From: JAVBNJ01 sp031551625
GTDB lineage: Bacteria > Bacteroidota > Bacteroidia > Bacteroidales > UBA932
Assembly (NCBI GenBank): GCA_031551625.1
Contig: JAVBNJ010000142.1
Location: forward strand, 1-30,951
Reading direction: 5' to 3'
DNA: 30,951 nucleotides
Below the pieces are notes generated by a model, which ran no database searches, had not been told where the DNA came from, and saw only the letters and a list, made by a program, of their open reading frames with translations. How positions within the stretch are numbered: the stretch's first letter is position 1; the number at the start of each line of letters is the position of its first letter. This document shows, in pieces, positions 16,798 through 24,043 of this stretch. A program made the position numbers and the translations under genes.

Positions 16798-18291
16798 ATG
16801 AAAAAAATCTACTTTTTATTCATGGCGTTGTTCTGCTGTTTGAGCGGCTATTCCGCAAACTGCGTATCGGCCGTCAAAGTCGGCGCCAACTACACGACCC
16901 AACAGGTTACTTTTAAGCTAACGTGGACGGGTTGCAACGGTACTACACACATGAATAAAGTCTGGTGCTTCGTCGACTTCCAACCGGTGGATGCGGCCGG
17001 TAACGGCGGCGCCTGGCAACGGGCTACCATCAGTGGTGGCGCTACTGTTTCTAATGGTACCTACACAGCCGGTACTAGTAATGGCTTTTGGGTTGCTGGG
17101 TTTAATGGCCAGTCGGCGACGGTAACCGTAAAGCTGGGTAACGTTTCGGAAAGATTCGATTGGTGTGTTTTTGCAACGGATTATCCACCGAATGTGGTAT
17201 TAACCGGTAATACGTATACGTTGAAGGGGAGCGCTCCATTTATATTAATTGCCGCTGATGGTATTACTAAGCAAGTCGTTGCAGGAAATAAGTTACCGGT
17301 CGTAGATTTAACAATAAAGCCTGTTGTTATATCGGATGCTACCGGTTGTACCGGTACTGTTTGTCCTTATACGGGCGATGATTTGTTTATAGACGGCACG
17401 CATTTTTGCCAACAGCGGACAACCGGTGCCAAAAACTGGGAGGCGTGGATAAAGGATAGCCGTATTACCGCTTCGGAAGCTGTGAGTTCGGATCAGGGAA
17501 AGAAATATTACCGTATTGTCCAGCTACCTGACGGTAATTGGTGGATGGCTCAGAATTTGGATTACCGGAAGGATTTGGTTTATGAAGGATCGCCGGGTAA
17601 TTATGGGATTGACAGGTATTATTGTGGATATGGCGGCCTGAGTGATTGTAACAGCTACGGTGCCTTGTACAATTGGCGGACAGCCATGTTGGTGGACGGG
17701 AAGTGGAGTGACGATACAAAAAGTAGTACGGCATGGGTAGAGCCTGTTTCGTTTTGTGCAGGCGCTGCTACAGCCACTAATTGCAATAAAAACATGGCAA
17801 AAGGTGCAACCACAAAAATAAGCGGTGTTAGTAATGGTGGACGTGGAATTTGTCCGGACGGATGGCATGTGCCTACCTTTTTAGAATATGGAACAATGCT
17901 GAATAGTGTCAATAGTACTGTTACCAGTGCGTATACAAACACACCTGTGGGAAATACGCCCTCCGGCGATGTGGGTAAGAATTTGGCAGGAGCAGGCGAA
18001 TGGCCTACCAGTTATGCAGTGGATAAATTTGGATTTACAGCAGAGTCGGGTTATGTCCGTACTTATGGAACAAACCCTCCTTACTTCGGTGGGCACGGGG
18101 TTTACGGATTCAATTGTTGCACATGGTTTGGAATTTCCAGTACGGCTTATACAGCAGCAGGATACTTTATCCTAATAAATATATATTCCAATAGTGGAAA
18201 TTCAGCATCTTTTGGGTATAACAATACGTGGACCCATTATGATAGTAGGGGGCCTATGGCGGTATCTGTTCGGTGTGTGAAAGACTCGTAA
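16798..18291 (+). CDS. Secreted protein with Fibrobacter-succinogenes-major-paralogous (C-type-lectin-like) domain
   Basis: A 497-residue exported protein. Signal peptide about 1-20. The N-terminal domain (about 21-150; KVWCFVDFQ, GAWQRA, GFWVAGF, FDWCVFATDYPP) is shared with the protein encoded at 22800 and looks like a beta-sandwich of unknown function. The C-terminal part (about 190-497) has hallmarks of the TIGR02145 domain: LPDGNWWMAQNLDY, YGALYNW, GICPDGWHVPT and a terminal VRCVKD. That domain is C-type-lectin-like and in some bacteria displays variable binding surfaces. No sorting tail or anchor is evident. It lies about 340 nt after structured RNA copy C. Ligand and role are unknown. 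Confidence 0.8.
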   Translation: MKKIYFLFMALFCCLSGYSANCVSAVKVGANYTTQQVTFKLTWTGCNGTTHMNKVWCFVDFQPVDAAGNGGAWQRATISGGATVSNGTYTAGTSNGFWVAGFNGQSATVTVKLGNVSERFDWCVFATDYPPNVVLTGNTYTLKGSAPFILIAADGITKQVVAGNKLPVVDLTIKPVVISDATGCTGTVCPYTGDDLFIDGTHFCQQRTTGAKNWEAWIKDSRITASEAVSSDQGKKYYRIVQLPDGNWWMAQNLDYRKDLVYEGSPGNYGIDRYYCGYGGLSDCNSYGALYNWRTAMLVDGKWSDDTKSSTAWVEPVSFCAGAATATNCNKNMAKGATTKISGVSNGGRGICPDGWHVPTFLEYGTMLNSVNSTVTSAYTNTPVGNTPSGDVGKNLAGAGEWPTSYAVDKFGFTAESGYVRTYGTNPPYFGGHGVYGFNCCTWFGISSTAYTAAGYFILINIYSNSGNSASFGYNNTWTHYDSRGPMAVSVRCVKDS

Positions 18292-18303
18292 TGCGCCGGC
18301 GGT

Positions 18304-18681
18304 TTATTTGATTGTCTTAAACGATAACACATGTATGCTCACTGTTATGGCAATAGCAATAAGCAGTATGCGTACCCATAGAATGGAAATGAGGAAAATA
18401 ACAGAAGCCAAAATGCTTGCCCACAAAAAGGCAATGGTGTAAATTTTTACATTCAGCCGGATACCTTTGTACTGCTGGTATTCGCGTAGCGGCTTTCCGA
18501 TGACGGGTTGTTGCATTATTTTTTCTTTCCACTCGGGTTTGCTGCGCGAGAAACAGTAGAGCGACAGCAGCAGGAACGGCACGGTGGGCAAAAGCGGCAG
18601 AAAAAGCCCTGCCGTGCCCAATGCTACAGCCGCCAGTCCGCCGGTAAACCACAGGAATTTATTTAAAGATTCAAAATTCAA
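18304..18681 (-). CDS. YbaN/DUF454 family inner-membrane protein
   Basis: A 125-residue membrane protein with the YbaN pattern: a first hydrophobic hairpin holding GLFLPLLPTVPFLLLSLYCF, then a basic loop (RSKPEWKEKIMQQ) with the family phrase GKPLREYQ, then two further membrane helices. Function of the family is unknown. The start ATG overlaps the dapF stop by 4 nt (ATGA), so the two are co-transcribed. It converges on the secreted-protein gene, 12 nt apart. Confidence 0.85.
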   Translation of the reverse strand: MNFESLNKFLWFTGGLAAVALGTAGLFLPLLPTVPFLLLSLYCFSRSKPEWKEKIMQQPVIGKPLREYQQYKGIRLNVKIYTIAFLWASILASVIFLISILWVRILLIAIAITVSIHVLSFKTIK

Positions 18682-19496
18682 GATTCAAAATTTAAGGTTC
18701 CTTCGAACACGAAGGTGGCCGGGCCGGTGAGAAATATGTTTACAAATGTGTTGCCGGTATATTGGAAATCGACGGTGAGGTTGCCGCCGCGGGCTTGCAG
18801 CGTGCAACTGATCTTTTCGTTATTGCTTAGAACGCCTTGTGCGTAGCGTGCTGCAATGGCGGCTGCCGTGGCACCGGTACCGCAAGCCAGCGTCTCGTCT
18901 TCCACGCCGCGCTCGTAGGTGCGGATGCGTAAACTGCCGTCGGGCATGCGTTGTACGAAGTTTATGTTAGCGCCGCCCTGGCTTGCCAGCGGCTCGCCAT
19001 AGCGGAGTGCATGCGCTTCGGGAATGATATTTATTTTACCGGCATCGTCTACAAACCTTACCAAATGCGGCGAACCGGTGTTCAGGAAATAATCGTTTCC
19101 GCGCTGCTCAATATTTTTCACATCGACCATTTGCAGGCGTACGGTGTATCTGCTATCATTTTCCGCTACTATTTCTGCGGTGTGCAGCCCATCAATAGCA
19201 GTGAATGTATATGTTTTTTTTGCACCGAGCAACCGTGCCGCAAATGCGGTGATGCAACGCCCGCCATTGCCGCACATGGTGCTTTCGCGCCCGTCGGAAT
19301 TGTAGTAACGCATCGAAAAATCTTCGGAACCTGCGGGTGTGCCGAGTAGCATCAATCCGTCTGCCCCAATGCCGAAATGACGGTCGCACAGGAACGCAAC
19401 AATTTTTTTAGGCAGGTGCGAAAAGTCGCCGGAACGATTGTCCAGCAACACAAAATCATTGCCTGCTCCCTGGTATTTATAGAATGGAATCGTCAT
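18678..19496 (-). CDS. dapF: Diaminopimelate epimerase
   Basis: Converts LL- to meso-diaminopimelate for peptidoglycan and lysine synthesis. The 272-residue protein contains both active-site cysteines of the cofactor-free epimerase: C75 in MCGNGGR and C205 in LACGTGAT. Other family phrases are YQGAGNDFVLLD at the N-terminus, RHFGIGADGL and NINFVQ. The last few residues (LNFES) are encoded by a small direct repeat that also encodes the start of the downstream ybaN-like gene. Promoter lies 17 nt upstream. Confidence 0.95.
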   Translation of the reverse strand: MTIPFYKYQGAGNDFVLLDNRSGDFSHLPKKIVAFLCDRHFGIGADGLMLLGTPAGSEDFSMRYYNSDGRESTMCGNGGRCITAFAARLLGAKKTYTFTAIDGLHTAEIVAENDSRYTVRLQMVDVKNIEQRGNDYFLNTGSPHLVRFVDDAGKINIIPEAHALRYGEPLASQGGANINFVQRMPDGSLRIRTYERGVEDETLACGTGATAAAIAARYAQGVLSNNEKISCTLQARGGNLTVDFQYTGNTFVNIFLTGPATFVFEGTLNFES

Positions 19497-19513
19497 TTCC
19501 GGTTTATTTTTTG

Positions 19514-19521
19514 CAAAGATA
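19514..19521 (-). promoter_or_regulatory. dapF promoter -7 box
   Basis: Minus-strand TATCTTTG, perfect TAnnTTTG, 17 nt upstream of the dapF ATG. Confidence 0.65.
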
Positions 19522-19604
19522 AGTACAATTTATTAGATTTGCCATGTTTTAAACCTAAGGTAAATTTTGTAGTCAATGCAATGTTTAAATAAAATGATAA
19601 CACT

Positions 19605-20750
19605 ATGAAACGTTCCGTATTTTTCTTATTATTGCTCACGGCTGTTATTGGCGGTGTGTTCGGCGGGTTGGGGGTACTGTGGGCTAAAAGCGATGGTGAG
19701 CCTCAGGAGCTATCGGGAAGAGTGCCGCTGACTACGGCGTCGCGTACAACGGCAGTAATTGCCGGTAATTATCCCGATTTTACATACGCTGCTGAAAATT
19801 CGGTTGAGGCCGTGGTGCATGTAGCCAATATGCAGAAACGCCCGCAAGCAATCTCTTTGTACGAATATTTTTTCGGCTACCGCCGCCCGCCGCAAGAGTT
19901 GCAGCCCTATATAGCAGGTATGGGGTCTGGGGTTATTCTTACGACCGACGGGTATATTGTTACCAACAATCATGTGATTGAAAATGCCAATGCGCTGCAG
20001 GTAACGCTCTATGACAAGCGTACCTTTCCCGCGCGGTTGGTGGGCACCGACCCGGTAACCGATGTGGCAGTGCTCAAGATAGAGGCCGAAGGGTTACCTT
20101 ACTTGCCGTTCGGCAACTCCGATTCGTTGCGCTTGGGCGAATGGGTGTTGGCCATTGGTAATCCGTATAACCTGAATTCTACTATTACCGCCGGCATTGT
20201 GAGTGCAAAAGGCCGCCACATGCCGATGAGCGACGGACGCTATCGTATCGAATCGTTTATCCAGACCGATGCGGCGGTGAACCCCGGCAACAGTGGCGGT
20301 GCGCTGGTTAACCTGAAAGGCGAGCTGGTGGGTATCAATACCGCTATTGCGTCGCCTACGGGGTCGTTCTCGGGCTACTCGTTTGCCGTGCCTACGGGTA
20401 TTGTGCGGAAAGTGGTCGAAGATATTATCCAAAGCGGCTCGGTACAGCGGGCTGCGCTTGGCGTGGTAATGACCGATGTAACCGATGCTATTGCCAAGCA
20501 GTTAAATTTAAAAACGCTCAATGGGGTGCTTATTACGCAAACGGTGGCCGATGGCGCAGCCGCAAAAGCCGGTATCCGCGAAGGCGATGTTATTACGCAT
20601 ATTAATAATGTGGCAGTGAACAGTACTACGGCCGTACAGGAACAGATAGCCCGTTACCGCCCGGATCAGCAAATAGAGGTGCAAGGCGAACGTGATGGAA
20701 ACGTAAAATATTTCAACGTAGTATTAAGTAATATAAACAGTTTAAGATAA
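19605..20750 (+). CDS. HtrA/DegS-type periplasmic serine protease with one PDZ domain
   Basis: Envelope quality-control protease of 381 residues. An N-terminal signal or membrane anchor (about 5-27) is followed by the trypsin-like domain with the triad H123 (VTNNHV), D153 (DPVTDVAVLK) and S230 (NPGNSGGAL). A single PDZ domain covers about 285-375 (LGVVMTDV, GIREGDVITHINN). DegP and DegQ have two PDZ domains; one PDZ with a possible N-terminal anchor is the DegS arrangement, so either a soluble chaperone-protease or a membrane-tethered stress protease is possible. The next gene is the primary sigma factor, but each has its own transcription signals. Confidence 0.92.
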   Translation: MKRSVFFLLLLTAVIGGVFGGLGVLWAKSDGEPQELSGRVPLTTASRTTAVIAGNYPDFTYAAENSVEAVVHVANMQKRPQAISLYEYFFGYRRPPQELQPYIAGMGSGVILTTDGYIVTNNHVIENANALQVTLYDKRTFPARLVGTDPVTDVAVLKIEAEGLPYLPFGNSDSLRLGEWVLAIGNPYNLNSTITAGIVSAKGRHMPMSDGRYRIESFIQTDAAVNPGNSGGALVNLKGELVGINTAIASPTGSFSGYSFAVPTGIVRKVVEDIIQSGSVQRAALGVVMTDVTDAIAKQLNLKTLNGVLITQTVADGAAAKAGIREGDVITHINNVAVNSTTAVQEQIARYRPDQQIEVQGERDGNVKYFNVVLSNINSLR

Positions 20751-20773
20751 TTTTTGATTATCTGTTAATTGTA

Positions 20774-20805
20774 TTTGCCAATGTCGATTTTTTTTAGTAT
20801 TTTTG
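20774..20805 (+). promoter_or_regulatory. rpoD promoter
   Basis: TTTG (20774-20777), 20-nt spacer, TATTTTTG (20798-20805): complete Bacteroidota promoter 24 nt before the rpoD ATG. Confidence 0.75.
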
Positions 20806-20829
20806 CACCCTTTTTTATGGTAAATTTGT

Positions 20830-21693
20830 ATGAGACAGCTAAAGATAACAAAATCAATTACTAATAGCGAAAGCGCCTCGCACGACAAGTACTTGCAAGA
20901 GATTGGCCGCGAGGAATTGATTACGGTAGAAGACGAAGTAGAATTAGCGCAGCGCATTCGTCGCGGCGACCAGGTAGCTTTGGAGAAGTTAACACGTGCC
21001 AACCTGCGTTTTGTAGTATCGGTAGCCAAGCAATACCAGAACCAGGGGTTGAGTCTGCCCGACTTGATAAACGAGGGTAACCTGGGCTTGATTAAAGCAG
21101 CCGAGAAGTTCGACGAAACACGTGGTTTTAAATTTATTTCGTATGCCGTGTGGTGGATTCGCCAATCTATTCTGCAAGCGTTGGCCGAGCAATCGCGTAT
21201 CGTACGTTTACCTTTGAATCAAGTTGGTTCGCTCAATAAAATTAATAAAGCATTGGCGAAATTCGAGCAGGAAAACGAGCGTATGCCGTCGCCCGAAGAA
21301 TTGGCCGAGATGCTGGAGATCCCGAAAGATAAGATCATGGACACGTTGCGCGTATCGGGCCGCCATGTGTCGGTGGATGCGCCGTTTGTAGAAGGCGAAG
21401 ACAACAGCTTGCTCGATGTATTGGTAAATAGCGATTCGCCGAATGCCGACCGCGGCCTGATCAACGAATCGCTTTCGACTGAAATTGACCGCGCCCTTGC
21501 TACACTTACCGAGCGCGAACGCGAAATTGTAAAATGTTTCTTCGGTATCGGCGGTTCGCAGGAATTGACGCTCGAAGAAATCGGTGATAAATTCGAATTG
21601 ACACGCGAGCGTGTGCGCCAGATAAAGGAAAAGGCAATTCGCCGCTTGCGCCACAGCACACGCAGCAAATTGCTTAAAACGTATCTCGGATAA
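20830..21693 (+). CDS. rpoD: RNA polymerase primary sigma factor
   Basis: Housekeeping sigma factor that directs RNA polymerase to the TTTG / TAnnTTTG promoters seen across this window. The 287-residue length is typical for Bacteroidota, which lack region 1.1 and the long non-conserved insert. Region 1.2 is near 16-45. Region 2 holds NLRFVVSVAKQY, DLINEGNLGL and the -10-recognition helix FKFISYAVWWIRQSI (100-114). Region 3 follows, and region 4 ends with the helix-turn-helix LTLEEIGDKFELTRERVRQI. The start follows a full promoter. Confidence 0.95.
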   Translation: MRQLKITKSITNSESASHDKYLQEIGREELITVEDEVELAQRIRRGDQVALEKLTRANLRFVVSVAKQYQNQGLSLPDLINEGNLGLIKAAEKFDETRGFKFISYAVWWIRQSILQALAEQSRIVRLPLNQVGSLNKINKALAKFEQENERMPSPEELAEMLEIPKDKIMDTLRVSGRHVSVDAPFVEGEDNSLLDVLVNSDSPNADRGLINESLSTEIDRALATLTEREREIVKCFFGIGGSQELTLEEIGDKFELTRERVRQIKEKAIRRLRHSTRSKLLKTYLG

Positions 21694-21713
21694 AACAAAA
21701 AGGTAAAATGGTA

Positions 21714-21776
21714 CAAGGGTGAAAAGGTAAAAGGGGCTTACGCACCAATCCTTTCACCCTTGTTCCTTTTCACCCA
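21714..21776. repeat. Imperfect inverted repeat after rpoD
   Basis: ACAAGGGTGAAA (from about 21714) is matched by its exact reverse complement TTTCACCCTTGT about 30 nt later. It may form a terminator hairpin for rpoD but lacks a strong T tract. GGTGAAAGGG-type phrases recur upstream of the M20 peptidase gene (27716-27750). Confidence 0.45.
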
Positions 21777-21789
21777 TTCACATTTTTAC

Positions 21790-22248
21790 ATGGAAAACCT
21801 GCAAGACTTAGGCTACCTCGGATTGTTCCTTGCCACATTTCTGGCGGCAACCATTGTGCCTTTTAGCTCCGATGCCGTGTTCTTCGGTTTTCTGGCACTC
21901 GGTTATAATGTGGGATTATCGTTGGCAGTGGCGACTATCGGTAATTGGACGGGAAGCCTCACTACGTACTGGGTTGGTTACGCGGGCAATATGCAGCGTA
22001 TCGAAAAATGGTTTCATATCAGTTTGAAAAAATTGGAAAGCAAGCGGCCGCTGGTCGAGAAGTACGGGAGTTGGTTGGCGTTGCTGGTATGGGTGCCTTT
22101 CATCGGCGATTTGTTTGCTGTGGCGCTGGGTTTCTATAAAGTAGATTTCAAAAAATCGGCGGCCTTCATGCTGCTGGGCAAATTCTTGCGTTTTGTATTG
22201 CTGTGCGTGGCTTTCTATTTTTTCAGAGAGATTGTGCTGTATAATTAG
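21790..22248 (+). CDS. YqaA/DedA-like membrane protein
   Basis: A 152-residue membrane protein from the ATG at 21790; an upstream in-frame TTG lies in an inverted repeat and is rejected. It has the small YqaA layout: an N-terminal membrane helix, a re-entrant-type hydrophobic segment with the family glycine/proline pattern (ATIVPFSSDAVFFGF), NWTGSLTTYWVGY, a basic cytoplasmic loop, then WVPFIGDLFAVALGF and a last helix. DedA relatives are lipid scramblases or flippases and support membrane homeostasis; the specific role of this protein is unknown. Confidence 0.82.
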   Translation: MENLQDLGYLGLFLATFLAATIVPFSSDAVFFGFLALGYNVGLSLAVATIGNWTGSLTTYWVGYAGNMQRIEKWFHISLKKLESKRPLVEKYGSWLALLVWVPFIGDLFAVALGFYKVDFKKSAAFMLLGKFLRFVLLCVAFYFFREIVLYN

Positions 22249-22361
22249 TTTTTTTAGAAAGCAGCGTTTCCATCTTGGTATTGAAACACCCGGCTTTCGC
22301 ATTGCAATTATCCTCGAAAAAATAGAGGTATTTGCAAGTTGAATTTCTTCGTTTTTATGAA
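22249..22361 (+). other. Spacer after the YqaA-like gene
   Basis: Just over 100 nt of AT-rich DNA between the yqaA-like stop and the promoter of RNA copy B. No gene or clear terminator seen. Confidence 0.4.
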
Positions 22362-22392
22362 TTTGGTAGGTAAAAATATTTTCTTACTTTTG
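22362..22392 (+). promoter_or_regulatory. Promoter of structured RNA copy B
   Basis: TTTG (22362-22365), 19-nt spacer, TACTTTTG (22385-22392): full promoter. The -7 box lies 15 nt before GTTCTTTA, as in copy C. Confidence 0.8.
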
Positions 22393-22398
22393 TACTCA

Positions 22399-22578
22399 TT
22401 ATAACACGTTCTTTAAAATGTATGTAGAGCCGTAACGGGTTCTTTCTAAATCTTGAAACTTCGCAAATTTCAATGGAACATAGAGAATACACCACCGTAG
22501 ACGTGGATTTTAGATTTGTTATGTTCCAAGGTATGCGAAGACCTCAAGATTAGATAAACTGAAGTCCACGTTTCTTTT
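22399..22578 (+). ncRNA. Structured pseudoknotted RNA, copy B
   Basis: Same plan as copy C with different helix sequences. GTTCTTTA (22408-22415). A small hairpin AGAGCC/GGGTTCT. P1: 22445-22456 with 22544-22554 (11 bp, one bulged A). Internal loop AA (22457-22458) opposite ACC (22541-22543). CTTCGCA 22459-22465 with TGCGAAG 22534-22540. AATTTCAAT. Inner helix TGGAACATA 22474-22482 with TATGTTCCA 22520-22528 (9 bp perfect). GGTA. The loop strand 22499-22513 pairs with 22559-22573 (15 bp, three wobbles) to give the pseudoknot; its core is CGTGGA/TCCACG where copy C has CATGGA/TCCATG, a compensatory change. A U-rich run follows. Lies upstream of a secreted paralogue. Confidence 0.75.
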
Positions 22579-22799
22579 GTCAACGAAAAGACTAAATTGA
22601 ACTGGAAAAGGCAATGAAACAGAAATTGTGGCAAGGGTTTGTTATTTGAAATTAGGAATAAATGTAGTCGAGAAAGTTGGTTTCATTGTTTGTGTTTGTT
22701 GTTAGAAGCCAGCTTTCAACGCTACAACATAAGGAGGGATTGTTTCGTTTCTCGCAATGACAACTAAAAAATTAGTTAAATTATTAAAAATTTATTATT
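22579..22799 (+). other. Leader region between RNA copy B and the secreted-protein gene
   Basis: About 220 nt with no open frame of interest. It shares with the copy-C leader the 15-mer at 22688-22702 and the AT-rich run (AAAAATTAGTTAAATTATT) before the start codon. No clear -7 box for the gene itself. Confidence 0.5.
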
Positions 22800-23858
22800 A
22801 TGAAAAAAATCTACATTATCGCTGCAATGTTGCTAACTGTAGCCGCCGCTGCCCAGCAACGTACTTTTGTAAAATCGCTAAAAACAGATCATGTTACCAA
22901 ACAAGTAACACTCAATATTTCGTGGGCAGCAGGTAGCCGCGGTACATCCAGCGGGAAAGTTTATAATTCTAAAGTGTGGGTATTAGTCGATTATCAAGAG
23001 TTCCGGGGCGACGCTCCCTATGGTGCATGGCAGCGTGCCGACATTGATTTAAGTAACTTACCGGCCAATTGTACGGCCGATGCTACCAACACCAAAGGAT
23101 TTTGGTATCAGGGGCAAACGAGTTCGGCACAAAATGCGGATATTACGATTACGTTAACCGGTGTGCCTGCCCAGTTCAAGTGGTGTGCTTATGCCAGCGA
23201 TTCCCCACCAAGTGCCGTATATAATGGTTCCACCACTTTTACATTGCGTGGAACAACTCCTTTTTATATAACATACCAAGGAGAATCTCCGGCAACAGTT
23301 AATGCAAAAACATATACCTCTGATGATAGCAAAGAAATTGTGGCAATGATAGATGCTACTGGTTGTCCTGCCGGTTGTAAAATGCGCAATCAAGCTATCA
23401 GCGACGGCGCCTGTTGTAGCGGATTAACAGCGGTTGGTGGTTACTGCCGGGATTTAACAGCTGATAAAGCCGTGAAGTTTTCCGGTTGCGGATATGACCT
23501 TGAAGTGGAAACAATGAATCGTATACCCTCTGCGTCATGGTGGACTACACAAATTTGCCCGAGTGGTTGGCGCCAAGCTTTAGTTGACGAATATCAATGT
23601 TTTTGGAGTACCCCAGCGTTTGCTGGTAATACGAATATGGTTGGTAGTTGTTGGTATATGACAAATACGTATGTCGGTAATTGTGGCCATGTGGGCGGAG
23701 TAACTTGCAGTGCAACGTGTTCAGCCTATTGGATGTATTGTACGTATGCTGCGAGTTGTGATGGGGCTTGTCAATCTAAAAAAGATGCCAGGGGCGTACG
23801 TATTACTAATTGTACGTACAGCACAATTACAGCACAATATTACAAATGTGTCAGGTAA
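22800..23858 (+). CDS. Secreted cysteine-rich paralogue of the 16798 protein
   Basis: A 352-residue exported protein. Signal peptide about 1-18 (ending AAAAAQ). Residues about 20-165 align by eye with the same region of the protein encoded at 16798: KQVTLNISW, KVWVLVDYQ, GAWQRADI, KGFWYQGQ, FKWCAYASDSPP, TLRGTTPF. The C-terminal half is shorter and rich in cysteine, with ICPSGWRQALVDEYQ echoing ICPDGWHVP of the TIGR02145 domain and a terminal YYKCVR echoing VRCVKD, so it is probably a diverged C-type-lectin-like module. Role unknown. Preceded by structured RNA copy B and a leader resembling that of the 16798 gene. Confidence 0.78.
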   Translation: MKKIYIIAAMLLTVAAAAQQRTFVKSLKTDHVTKQVTLNISWAAGSRGTSSGKVYNSKVWVLVDYQEFRGDAPYGAWQRADIDLSNLPANCTADATNTKGFWYQGQTSSAQNADITITLTGVPAQFKWCAYASDSPPSAVYNGSTTFTLRGTTPFYITYQGESPATVNAKTYTSDDSKEIVAMIDATGCPAGCKMRNQAISDGACCSGLTAVGGYCRDLTADKAVKFSGCGYDLEVETMNRIPSASWWTTQICPSGWRQALVDEYQCFWSTPAFAGNTNMVGSCWYMTNTYVGNCGHVGGVTCSATCSAYWMYCTYAASCDGACQSKKDARGVRITNCTYSTITAQYYKCVR

Positions 23859-24006
23859 AAATCATTTACTGGTTTTTCTGAAATAATTACAGGCTGTTTC
23901 GGTATCTTGTATGCGGAGTATTGAGCTATAACCACTGCGGCAAATAATTTTGTTACTGCCAATATAACGTATTCGCAAGTGTAAAAGTTGAGTTGTGGAT
24001 ATTTTG

Positions 24007-24014
24007 TATCTTTG
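24007..24014 (+). promoter_or_regulatory. Promoter -7 box of the S46 peptidase gene
   Basis: TATCTTTG, perfect TAnnTTTG, 29 nt before the ATG at 24044. Confidence 0.65.
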
Positions 24015-24043
24015 CATCCTTGTGAAAAAATAACTCAAAAAAT

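Noticed and set aside
16289..22578. Retron or TnpB/IscB guide RNA
   Set aside because: No reverse transcriptase or TnpB/IscB-type nuclease gene lies near any copy.
16798..23858. A complete diversity-generating retroelement
   Set aside because: No reverse transcriptase, Avd-like gene or template repeat is present in the window. Only the target-like domain type suggests it, so it is kept as a question.
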